From Streptomyces clavuligerus (GTDB lineage Bacteria > Actinomycetota > Actinomycetes > Streptomycetales > Streptomycetaceae): DNA of 64,000 nt. Position 1 is the stretch's first letter; the number at the start of each line of letters is the position of its first letter. The stretch covers positions 3,286,001-3,350,000 of the forward strand of contig NZ_CP027858.1 in assembly GCF_005519465.1 (NCBI RefSeq). Direction: 5' to 3'. The notes beneath the pieces are model-generated. The model did not search any database. It was not told where the DNA came from and saw only the letters and a program-made list of their open reading frames with translations. This document shows, piece after piece, positions 50,524 through 58,624 of the stretch. The translations under genes were made by a program, and so were the position numbers.

Positions 50524-51600
50524 ATGGCAGGCTCTGTTCATCGCGAGCCTGAAGTCGAGGAGAGTGAACCGTTGCGGTCCGACGCCAACCTCGCGGGGCC
50601 GATGGCCGATCCGGTCCCCGGTCCCCGCACCGAGTCCGCGGGGGAGGATGTTTCACGTGAAACGCTCCCCCCGATGGACGACACCCCTATCGGCAGAGCT
50701 GCCCAGATGGCGATGGAAGCGATGGGGCGGAGCGGCACGCGGCTGCCCCGACCTGTGCAGAAGCGTGTCATGGTGGTCGCCAACCAGAAGGGTGGCGTAG
50801 GGAAGACCACGACCACGGTCAATCTCGCTGCCTCGCTCGCGCTGCACGGAGCACGTGTCCTGGTCATCGACCTCGACCCGCAGGGCAACGCCTCCACGGC
50901 GCTGGGGATCGATCACCACGCCGAAGTGCCCTCCATCTATGACGTCCTGGTGGAGAGCAAGCCGCTGGCCGAGGTGGTTCAGCCCGTCCCGGACGTCGAA
51001 GGGCTCTTCTGCGCCCCCGCGACGATCGATCTCGCCGGTGCGGAGATCGAGCTGGTGTCACTGGTGGCGCGCGAGAGTCGGCTGCAACGGGCCATTCAGG
51101 CGTATGAGCAGCCCCTGGACTACATCCTGATCGACTGTCCTCCGTCGCTCGGTCTGCTGACCGTCAACGCCATGGTGGCGGGCGCCGAGGTGCTGATCCC
51201 CATCCAGTGCGAGTACTACGCGCTGGAGGGCCTGGGCCAGCTCCTGCGGAACGTGGATCTGGTACGCGGGCATCTGAACCCCACACTGCATGTCTCCACC
51301 ATCCTCCTGACCATGTACGACGGTCGGACGCGCCTTGCCTCCCAGGTGGCCGAGGAGGTGCGCAGCCACTTCGGGGAAGAGGTGCTGCGGACCAGCATTC
51401 CCCGTTCGGTCCGTATCTCGGAGGCGCCGAGCTATGGGCAGACGGTGCTGACCTATGACCCGGGGTCCAGCGGGGCCCTGTCGTATCTTGAGGCGGCGCG
51501 GGAGATCGCCTTGCGGGGCGTGGGAGTTCACTACGACCCGCAGCATGCCCACATGGGCCATCAGAACAGCCAGCGGAACATCTCGGAGGGGATTCAGTGA
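50524..51600 (+). CDS. parA: Chromosome partitioning ATPase ParA
   Basis: 358 residues from ATG 50524. The start is uncertain: GTG 50356 is open, and TTG 50572 has a better ribosome site (GAGGAG). The N-terminal ~80 residues are disordered; the ATPase core has the deviant Walker [12 protein letters not shown] and [23 protein letters not shown]. It positions origin complexes with ParB, important at sporulation. The stop overlaps the parB start. A parS site (50649-50664) lies inside it, encoding the VSRET segment. Confidence 0.93.
   Translation: MAGSVHREPEVEESEPLRSDANLAGPMADPVPGPRTESAGEDVSRETLPPMDDTPIGRAAQMAMEAMGRSGTRLPRPVQKRVMVVANQKGGVGKTTTTVNLAASLALHGARVLVIDLDPQGNASTALGIDHHAEVPSIYDVLVESKPLAEVVQPVPDVEGLFCAPATIDLAGAEIELVSLVARESRLQRAIQAYEQPLDYILIDCPPSLGLLTVNAMVAGAEVLIPIQCEYYALEGLGQLLRNVDLVRGHLNPTLHVSTILLTMYDGRTRLASQVAEEVRSHFGEEVLRTSIPRSVRISEAPSYGQTVLTYDPGSSGALSYLEAAREIALRGVGVHYDPQHAHMGHQNSQRNISEGIQ
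50649..50664. other. parS: parS centromere site 2, inside parA
   Basis: TGTTTCACGTGAAACG; it encodes part of the disordered ParA N-terminus. Confidence 0.92.
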
Positions 51601-52688
51601 GTGAGCGACGTAGGGGATTGGGGCGTGGGCTCGGTGCCTTGATCCCTGCCGCTCCCCAGGAGAAGCAGACGACTCCCGGTGGAGCCGCAAGCTCCTCGGG
51701 GACGATTCCGGTGCTACCCGGGGAACGCGGTGTGGCGGCGGCCAAGGTGGCCACCCTGCCCACAGTGGCGCCCGAGGTCGTGGTGCCCGCACCGGCCCCG
51801 GAGCCGGTGGCCGTGGACCGGTCGCCCTCCGAGGCGCACTTCGCCGAGCTGCCGCTGGACGCGATCACCCCCAACCCGCGCCAGCCCCGTGAGGTGTTCG
51901 ACGAGGACGCACTGGCGGAGCTGGTCACCTCCATCAAGGAGGTGGGGCTCCTCCAGCCGGTGGTGGTCCGGCAACTGGGGCCCGAGCGCTATGAACTGAT
52001 CATGGGGGAGCGGCGCTGGAGGGCCTGCCGTGACGCCGGTCTGGAGCACATTCCCGCGATCGTCCGCCACACGGAGGACGAGAAGCTTCTCCTGGACGCC
52101 CTCCTGGAGAATCTGCACCGGGCGCAGCTGAACCCCTTGGAGGAGGCGGCGGCCTACGACCAGTTGCTCAGGGACTTCAACTGCACCCATGACCAGTTGG
52201 CCGACCGGATCGGGCGCTCCCGTCCGCAGGTCTCCAATACGCTCCGTCTGCTGCGGCTGTCGCCGTCGGTGCAGCGCCGGGTCGCTGCGGGAGTGCTCTC
52301 CGCCGGGCATGCGCGGGCGCTGCTCTCCGTCGAGGACTCCGAGGATCAGGACCGGCTGGCCCATCGCATTGTCGCCGAAGGGCTGTCGGTGCGTGCGGTC
52401 GAAGAGATCGTGACGCTGCTCAACTCCCACCCGCAGAGTGTCACCAAGCCCAAGGGCCCTCGTGCCGGGACCCGGCTCTCCCCCGCACTCTCCGATCTGG
52501 CCGCCCGACTCTCGGATCGCTTTGAGACCCGGGTGAAGGTCGACCTCGGGCAGAAGAAGGGGAAGATCGTTGTGGAGTTCGCCTCCATGGATGATCTGGA
52601 CCGCATTCTGAGCACCCTTGCCCCGGGCGAGGGCCGGGTCCTGGACCAGGGCTTGGCCCAGGACACCGCTCCGGATGACGAGGACTGA
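51597..52688 (+). CDS. parB: Chromosome partitioning protein ParB
   Basis: 363 residues from GTG 51597, overlapping the parA stop (GTGA). N-terminal [19 protein letters not shown] start ([15 protein letters not shown]), the CTP-binding ParB/Srx part with [11 protein letters not shown] and GERRWRA, a helix-turn-helix ([21 protein letters not shown]) and a C-terminal dimer domain. It binds parS and spreads along DNA. Confidence 0.97.
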   Translation: MSERRRGLGRGLGALIPAAPQEKQTTPGGAASSSGTIPVLPGERGVAAAKVATLPTVAPEVVVPAPAPEPVAVDRSPSEAHFAELPLDAITPNPRQPREVFDEDALAELVTSIKEVGLLQPVVVRQLGPERYELIMGERRWRACRDAGLEHIPAIVRHTEDEKLLLDALLENLHRAQLNPLEEAAAYDQLLRDFNCTHDQLADRIGRSRPQVSNTLRLLRLSPSVQRRVAAGVLSAGHARALLSVEDSEDQDRLAHRIVAEGLSVRAVEEIVTLLNSHPQSVTKPKGPRAGTRLSPALSDLAARLSDRFETRVKVDLGQKKGKIVVEFASMDDLDRILSTLAPGEGRVLDQGLAQDTAPDDED

Positions 52689-52709
52689 TCGAATAGCAGG
52701 GATGTTCCA

Positions 52710-52740
52710 GGGGCGGGCCGTGGTGAACACGGCCCGCCCC
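52710..52740 (+). terminator. Terminator after parB
   Basis: A 13-bp perfect stem (GGGGCGGGCCGTG at 52710-52722 with 52728-52740), 5-nt loop, followed by TTT. Confidence 0.88.
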
Positions 52741-52872
52741 TTTGCCTGTTGACGGTGCCGCTGTCCGGATGGATCGATACGATCGTTTACGGTTCGCGCC
52801 CCTCTGCGGGAGAGGGATGCACTGGACGGTGGTGTGCGGCCCGGCCTGGGAAGGAAGCGAGGAACAGCCTTC

Positions 52873-53490
52873 ATGGGGCGTCGGCTTGTACCCCTTACCC
52901 TGGACAACCTCTCCGAACTGCCCCGGCGCTGTCGGGCCTGTGTCTTCTGGGAGCTCGATCCGGTCAGCGGGGATGCTGCGGTCACAGCGGGACGATCGGA
53001 GCTGGAGAAGGAAGCATGGATTTCCGCGGTTCTGCTGGAGTGGGGCTCCTGTGGCCGGGTGGTCCAGGTCGACGATGTACCGGTCGGCTTTGTGCTCTAC
53101 GCCCCTCCGGCCTATGTCCCCCGCTCCATGGCCTTTCCGACCAGCCCGGTCTCGGCTGACGCCGTTCAGTTGATGACGGCCTGGATCAACCCCTCCCACC
53201 AGGGGCAGGGCCTGGGACGGATGATGGTGCAGGCGGTCGCGAAGGATCTTCTACGGCGGAGCTTCCGGGCCATTGAGGCGTTCGGCGACGCACGCTGGAA
53301 AGAACCCGCCTGTCTGTTGCCCGCCGACCATCTGCTGGCGGTCGGCTTCAAGACGGTACGGCCGCACCCGGTCTCTCCCCGGCTGCGGCTGGAGCTGCGG
53401 ACGACGCTTTCCTGGAAGGAAGACGTCGAAATGGCTCTGGATCGGCTGCTGGGAGCCGTACAGAAAGAGCCGGCGCTGCGTCCGCTGTGA
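52873..53490 (+). CDS. GNAT family N-acetyltransferase
   Basis: 205 residues from ATG 52873; an in-frame ATG at 52834 is possible. The acetyl-CoA motif is INPSHQGQGLGRMMVQAV. The N-terminal part RRCRACVFWELD looks like a Cys-containing leader found in this Streptomyces family. It is downstream of parB in Streptomyces genomes. Substrate unknown. Confidence 0.88.
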   Translation: MGRRLVPLTLDNLSELPRRCRACVFWELDPVSGDAAVTAGRSELEKEAWISAVLLEWGSCGRVVQVDDVPVGFVLYAPPAYVPRSMAFPTSPVSADAVQLMTAWINPSHQGQGLGRMMVQAVAKDLLRRSFRAIEAFGDARWKEPACLLPADHLLAVGFKTVRPHPVSPRLRLELRTTLSWKEDVEMALDRLLGAVQKEPALRPL

Positions 53491-53504
53491 GCGGTTACGG
53501 CGAA

Positions 53505-53533
53505 GGGGCCCACCCCCTGAGGGGGTGAGCCCC
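53505..53533. terminator. Terminator after the acetyltransferase gene
   Basis: Inverted repeat centred on CACCCCCTGAGGGGGTG, extended by GGGGCC/GAGCCCC, between convergent genes. Confidence 0.8.
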
Positions 53534-53558
53534 TGATGTGCTCGCGTTTCACGCTTCA

Positions 53559-53574
53559 TGTTTCACGTGAAACA
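53559..53574. other. parS: parS centromere site 3
   Basis: Perfect 16-bp TGTTTCACGTGAAACA, intergenic between the acetyltransferase gene and trxA. Confidence 0.95.
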
Positions 53575-53601
53575 TTCGCCGTCCCGCTGGCGGGGCGCTG
53601 A

Positions 53602-53934
53602 TTACTTACCGAGGAACGGGTCCAGGTCGCGCAGCAGCGCAGCCTTGGGCTTGGCCCCCACGATCGTCTTGACGACCTCGCCGCCCTGGTAGACGTTCAG
53701 GGTCGGGATCGACATGACGCCGTACTTCGCGGCGGTGGCGGGGTTCTGGTCGATGTTGAGCTTGACGATCTCGATCTGCCCACCGTGCTCGGCGGCGATC
53801 GCCTCCAGCGACGGGGCGATCTGGCGGCACGGACCGCACCACTCGGCCCAGAAGTCCACCAGAACAGGCTTGTCGCTCTTGAGGACATCAGCCTCGAAGG
53901 TGTCATCGGTAACGTTCTTCAGCACGCCGGCCAC
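53602..53934 (-). CDS. trxA: Thioredoxin
   Basis: 110 residues. Active site WCGPC with Cys33 and Cys36, preceded by LVDFWAE; cis-Pro segment MSIPTLNVY. It reduces protein disulfides and is recharged by the thioredoxin reductase encoded 33 bases upstream on the same strand. Confidence 0.96.
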   Translation of the reverse strand: MAGVLKNVTDDTFEADVLKSDKPVLVDFWAEWCGPCRQIAPSLEAIAAEHGGQIEIVKLNIDQNPATAAKYGVMSIPTLNVYQGGEVVKTIVGAKPKAALLRDLDPFLGK

Positions 53935-53967
53935 GGCGGCCTCCTTGACTCTAGGGTGGGTGGGGGG

Positions 53968-54936
53968 TCAGACCGCAGGGGCGGGCTCTGCGATCTGCTC
54001 ACTGTCGGCGAGGGCCGCGAGGTAACGCTCGGCATCGAGCGCGGCCGAGCAGCCCGTGCCGGCGGCGGTGATGGCCTGACGGTAGGTGTGGTCGACCACG
54101 TCACCCGCCGCGAAGACCCCGGTGAGGTTGGTGCGGGTCGACGGCGAGGCGACCTTGAGGTAGCCCTCGTCGTCCAGGTCGAGCTGGCCCTTGAACAGCT
54201 CGGTGCGGGGGTCGTGGCCCACGGCGATGAAGAGTCCCGTGGCGGCCAGCTCCCGCGTCTCACCCGTCTTGGTGTCGCGCAGGGTCAGCCCCGTGAGCTT
54301 CTGCTCACCGTGGATCGTGGCGACCTCGCTGTTCCAGGCGAAGCTGATCTTCGGGTCGGCGAAGGCCCGGTCCTGCATGGCCTTCGAGGCGCGCAGCGAG
54401 TCCCGGCGGTGGACGATGGTGACAGACTTGGCGAACCGGGAGAGGAAGGTCGCCTCCTCCATGGCGGTGTCGCCGCCACCCACCACGACGATGTCCTGGT
54501 CCTTGAAGAAGAAGCCGTCGCACGTGGCGCACCAGGAGACTCCCCGGCCGGAGAGCGCGTCCTCACGGGGGAGGCCCAGCTTGCGGTGCTGGGAACCGGT
54601 GGTGACGATGACGGCCTTGGCCCGGTGGACCGTGCCCGCGGAGTCCGTGACGGTCTTGATGTCGCCGGTGAGGTCGACCGAGACCACATCGTCCGGGATC
54701 AGCTCGGCGCCGAAGCGCTCGGCCTGCGCCCGCATGTTGTCCATCAGATCCGGGCCCATGATCCCGTCGCGGAACCCGGGGAAGTTCTCCACATCGGTGG
54801 TGTTCATCAGGGCGCCACCGGCGGTGACGGCTCCCTCGAACACCAGCGGCTGAAGGGAAGCGCGCGCCGTGTAGAGCGCCGCCGTGTAGCCGGCCGGACC
54901 GGAGCCGATGATGATCACGTTACGGACGTCGCTCAC
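53968..54936 (-). CDS. trxB: Thioredoxin reductase
   Basis: 322 residues. FAD motif [19 protein letters not shown], redox pair Cys136-Ala-Thr-Cys139 (WCATCDGFF), NADPH motif [15 protein letters not shown], and the C-terminal FAD segment [11 protein letters not shown]. Transfers electrons from NADPH to thioredoxin. Same-strand order sigM-anti-sigma-trxB-trxA as in mycobacteria; trxBA may have its own promoter in the 124-base gap. Confidence 0.97.
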
Positions 54937-55060
54937 GGATGGATTCCTCGTCTCTGAAGACTGCGCTGCTGCTACTGGGCCGGGTCAATGACTCTCACCC
55001 CACCCAACGGATACTAAGGGGCTGGCATTCCCGAGAGCTCCGCGCAGCGCTCCACGGCCC

Positions 55061-55984
55061 TCAGTGGCGCGGATAGTCGCGCTGGAACAGCACCTTCCCG
55101 GTGGACGAGCGCGTGGAGCCGACACAGTCCGCGCTGATCACAAAGGCTTCGATCCGTGCGGAGTCCCCGCCGTCACGGAACACCAGCAGAAAGGCGGCAG
55201 CACCGCGATAGGTGCCCGTGTCCACTCCCAGGGGGGAGTCCGCGCGGTCGGTGGCCTTCTGGACACAGGGCGGTGCGGTCGGCAGATGCTTCAGTTGAGG
55301 GGCGCCGCCCTCGTCCAGAGCGCCGAAGTCCGTGCTCCTGCCGGAGGAGTCCCGTGTGTGGCCCTCATGGTCGGCAGCCAGCGCACGGGCCTGCTCCTCC
55401 AACCGTTCGTCGGAGAACTCCTGGGACCCGGCCACCGGAGTGTCGATCGACTCCCCCCGAGCGGAAGGAGGCTTCACCTCGTCCGGGGAGGAGAAGCTCT
55501 GGACCAGCAGAACACTCATTCCGGCGGCTGCCACGGCAAGCACGGCTCCGATGGCCCTGCGGCGGCGCCGGAAACGGACGGTACGCCCGGGGCCGGTCGT
55601 GCCACGGTCAGGGCCGTTTGTCCCCTGTCCCTTGCCCAGGGGGCGGTCGACGGTGGGTCGAGGCTCCAGCACGGGAACGACCGTCGATGTTTCACGTGAA
55701 ACATGCGCTCCGGACCCTCCGGGGGAGGTCGACGCGAGTAGCGCCTCGGCAGCCAGCGCTGCATCGATGCGTTCGGCGATGTCGGCAGGCATCCGTGAGG
55801 CCCCGGGGAGGGTGCCGAGGAGACCGCGGATCTCCTCCAGGGAGGCCCGGACATCGGCACACAACTCACAGATGTCCAGATGCTGACGGAGAGCCACGCT
55901 CCGGGATGGGGACAGCAAGCCCTCCGTGAGATCGGAGATCTCGGAGACATCGGGGTGCTGAGTCATATCGGCCGTCGATGTCAT
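55061..55984 (-). CDS. Membrane anti-sigma factor with zinc-binding motif (SigM partner)
   Basis: 307 residues. An N-terminal zinc-finger anti-sigma domain with His35-x3-Cys39-x2-Cys42 (RQHLDICELC), a disordered linker, one membrane segment (about residues 147-167) and an extracytoplasmic domain. It overlaps the sigma gene by 4 bp (ATGA), so partner binding is very likely. A parS site lies in the linker coding region. Equivalent to mycobacterial RsmA by order. Confidence 0.88.
   Translation of the reverse strand: MTSTADMTQHPDVSEISDLTEGLLSPSRSVALRQHLDICELCADVRASLEEIRGLLGTLPGASRMPADIAERIDAALAAEALLASTSPGGSGAHVSRETSTVVPVLEPRPTVDRPLGKGQGTNGPDRGTTGPGRTVRFRRRRRAIGAVLAVAAAGMSVLLVQSFSSPDEVKPPSARGESIDTPVAGSQEFSDERLEEQARALAADHEGHTRDSSGRSTDFGALDEGGAPQLKHLPTAPPCVQKATDRADSPLGVDTGTYRGAAAFLLVFRDGGDSARIEAFVISADCVGSTRSSTGKVLFQRDYPRH
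55688..55703. other. parS: parS centromere site 4, inside the anti-sigma gene
   Basis: Perfect TGTTTCACGTGAAACA, encoding HVSRET in the disordered linker. Confidence 0.95.
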
Positions 55985-56685
55985 GTGCGCCCACCTCCGC
56001 CCTTCGCAGCGGCAGGGTCATGCGGCCCTGCGTCCCTGGGTCTCGACGCCGGTGGGACGGAATCCCCCGGTGTCCGGTTCCTTCCCCCGGCCAGTTCGCT
56101 GTTACCCCCGGCCTCACCGCGCAGATGGGTGAGGAGAGGCAGCAGCCGTGCCCGGCCCCGGGCACAGCGGCTCTTGACCGTACCGGTCGGCACCCCGAGG
56201 ATTCGCGCCGCTTCCGCCACGGGGTAGCCCTGCATGTCCACCAGTACCAGTGCGGCCCGTTGATCAGTGGGAAGCTGCGCCAGAGCCGCCACGAGTTCAT
56301 GGTGCAGGGCCCGGCGCTCCGTGGGGGCCTCGGCGGACTCATGGGGCTCAAGGAGTTGGTCCAGACGCTCGGTGTCCTCCACCGGGGACGTTCTCCGGGA
56401 AGCGGCCTTGCGCGCCCGGTCGAGACAGGCGTTCACGGTGATGCGGTGGAGCCAGGTGGTCACGGCGGACTGACCCCGGAAGGTGTGCGCGGCACGGAAG
56501 GCGGAGACCAGGGCGTCCTGGACGGCGTCCGCGGCCTCCTCACGGTCCCCGAGGGTACGCAGGGCGACGGCCCAGAGGCGGTCGCGGTGCCGGCGTACCA
56601 ACTCCCCGAACGCGTGCGGGTGCCCTTCCACATGGCGAGTGAGAAGCTCCTGGTCGCTGACGCCCTGGAGTGTCACATCGTCCAC
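55981..56685 (-). CDS. sigM: ECF-family RNA polymerase sigma factor SigM
   Basis: 234 residues from GTG 56685 with GGAGGGG seven bases upstream. Sigma region 2 (HPHAFGELVRRHRDRLWAVALRTLGDREEAADAVQDAL) and region 4 (LAQLPTDQRAALVLVDMQGYPVAEAARILGVPTGTVKSRCARGR). Order sigM-anti-sigma-trxB-trxA supports the SigM name and a redox or envelope-stress link. Confidence 0.92.
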   Translation of the reverse strand: MDDVTLQGVSDQELLTRHVEGHPHAFGELVRRHRDRLWAVALRTLGDREEAADAVQDALVSAFRAAHTFRGQSAVTTWLHRITVNACLDRARKAASRRTSPVEDTERLDQLLEPHESAEAPTERRALHHELVAALAQLPTDQRAALVLVDMQGYPVAEAARILGVPTGTVKSRCARGRARLLPLLTHLRGEAGGNSELAGGRNRTPGDSVPPASRPRDAGPHDPAAAKGGGGRT

Positions 56686-56710
56686 CGGTGTGCCCCCTCC
56701 CCTGCTGACG

Positions 56711-58408
56711 TCAGCCGGTGACCTTGATCTCCGAGATCTTGCCCCGGAACGTGCCGTCGAAGTCCTGCGGCAACTCGGTCAGCCAGACCAGAACGTACCG
56801 TGACCGGGCCGGTTTGTCGGGGGTGAGGGAGACTTCGGTTCCCGAACCCTCGGCGACCTGGGTGAAACCGGAGAGGGCGGTCGGCCGGACAGCGGAACTC
56901 TCGGGCGCGACCCGCAGATCCGCGGCGGTGTGGCCGAGGAAGGAGACCTTCACCGAACCGATCTGCTGGACCGAGCCGAGGTCCACGATGACGCCGAGCC
57001 CGCTCTTCAGCCGTCCGAAGTCACGGCTGGCGTACCAGTCGGTCTGCCAGGCGGTGCCGGGGTCGCCGTCATGGCTTCGCCCTATGTTCCGGGAGTTCTC
57101 GGTGGGATCTCCGCCGAAGGGGTCGAAGTCATGGACCGTGGAGATCGCCACCGGGTCGCCGGTCCGCGCAGAGGTCTTCGGTCCGTCGTTCTTCTTGTCC
57201 CCGTCCGGTGGCGGAGCCTCCTGCTCGCTGCCCCGGGTGTTGTCCCGGCCGAGCATCTTGTCGGCGATCTGCCAGCTCCCGAGTCCCAGAGCGGCGATCA
57301 ACAGAGCGGAGACCGTCCACTTCAGCACCCGCCCGGCTCGACTCTCCAGGGGCGCCGGAGGGATCGGGACCGACTGGGTGGCCGCATGTCCCGGGTGCAG
57401 GGCGGTACGGCCGTAGCCGGGCCGCGGGTACTCGTGGGGCGGGGCGAAGGTGGGCTCCGGCGGGCGGATGCGGGGCATCGCCGCCACGGCCTTCATCAGC
57501 TCGTCCGGTGTGGTGCAGGGAGGTTCCTGGCGGGACGCCGTGGCTCCGTCGTTGACCAGGGCTCGCATGGCCAGCTCGGAGAGTCCCCGGTGGACTCCCG
57601 CCTTGACCTGGTCCGGGGGAAGCAGCCCGATGCCCTTGGGCAGCCCGGACAGACCGTGGGCATCGTTCTCGTAGGGCCAGCGCTGGGTCAGAGCGGCGTA
57701 CAGAAGCGCGCCGATCGCCTCGGTGTCGGTGCGCTGGGGGCGCTCGGCGGTGATCCCGCGCAGCGCGGCGTTCACCGCCAGGCCGCGGATGCGGTACTGG
57801 CCGGTGGAGGTCCGCAGCACGGCTCCGGGGGTGAGCCTGAGATGGGACAGCCCCTCGCGATGGGCCGCCGCCATGGCCTGGGAGAGCTGGTCGACGAGCT
57901 GGTACGCGTCGTGCGGCTCCATGGGGCCCAGAGCGAGCAGGGTGGTCAGCTCGACGGCGTCGGGCAGCCACTCATGGACGACATAGACGAGGTCGTTCTC
58001 CTCGACGGCGTCGAGGACCTGGACAAAGCGGGGATCGCCCAGCAGGGCGGCGGAGCGGGCGGCGGCGAGGACGGAGCGGGTACGGGGGTGGTCCGCGGGC
58101 AGGATATGGACTCCCACCGCGCGGCGCAGCTTCTCGTCGACAGCACGCCAACTGCTGAAACCGTCCAGACGGGTGATGCACTCCTCAAGCCGATAGCGTC
58201 TGGCCAGCTTGTGACCGCTGTGGAGCTCGGGCCTGGTGATGGCGGGCTCCGCACCGGAGCGCTCACCGTCCGTGTCCGGCACGGGCTGCTCCGCCGTCTC
58301 GTGGGATCGATCCGCCCCGTCGGCCGTGGCCTTGTCCGCGTGCGCGGTCAGCGGTTTCTTTCCGCTGTTGTCGGCCACGTCGACGGCGGCCGTGCTACGT
58401 TCCGCCAC
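56711..58408 (-). CDS. Membrane pseudokinase (MviN-associated)
   Basis: 565 residues from GTG 58408. A kinase-like domain (about residues 60-300) keeps the fold, but the catalytic loop reads HLRLTPGAV in place of HRDxKPxN, and no DFG is found (RIRGLAVN), so it should be inactive. A linker and one membrane segment (about residues 370-390) lead to an extracellular beta-rich domain with AWQTDWYASRDFG, resembling discoidin-type folds. In mycobacteria a similar pseudokinase is fused to MviN/MurJ and binds FhaA when phosphorylated by PknB. Here it is a separate gene next to murJ. Confidence 0.85.
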   Translation of the reverse strand: MAERSTAAVDVADNSGKKPLTAHADKATADGADRSHETAEQPVPDTDGERSGAEPAITRPELHSGHKLARRYRLEECITRLDGFSSWRAVDEKLRRAVGVHILPADHPRTRSVLAAARSAALLGDPRFVQVLDAVEENDLVYVVHEWLPDAVELTTLLALGPMEPHDAYQLVDQLSQAMAAAHREGLSHLRLTPGAVLRTSTGQYRIRGLAVNAALRGITAERPQRTDTEAIGALLYAALTQRWPYENDAHGLSGLPKGIGLLPPDQVKAGVHRGLSELAMRALVNDGATASRQEPPCTTPDELMKAVAAMPRIRPPEPTFAPPHEYPRPGYGRTALHPGHAATQSVPIPPAPLESRAGRVLKWTVSALLIAALGLGSWQIADKMLGRDNTRGSEQEAPPPDGDKKNDGPKTSARTGDPVAISTVHDFDPFGGDPTENSRNIGRSHDGDPGTAWQTDWYASRDFGRLKSGLGVIVDLGSVQQIGSVKVSFLGHTAADLRVAPESSAVRPTALSGFTQVAEGSGTEVSLTPDKPARSRYVLVWLTELPQDFDGTFRGKISEIKVTG

Positions 58409-58624
58409 CGTCGTTCCTGCCTCCCCATCCGTTGCGCATAACCAACAGCCAAGCCAATTGTGCCCACAGTCCGCTGCTATGCACGACACGCGGCATCGGA
58501 CGATGGTTGCGGCAGCGTATGCCGGGAACTGGTCGAGCCCCGTCGCGGGGCCCTGGTCGGGTCGTCGCGGCCCCGCCCGCCCGGCGGGTGCGCTGTGGGG
58601 ACGGGGCTCCCGCGACGGTGTTCC

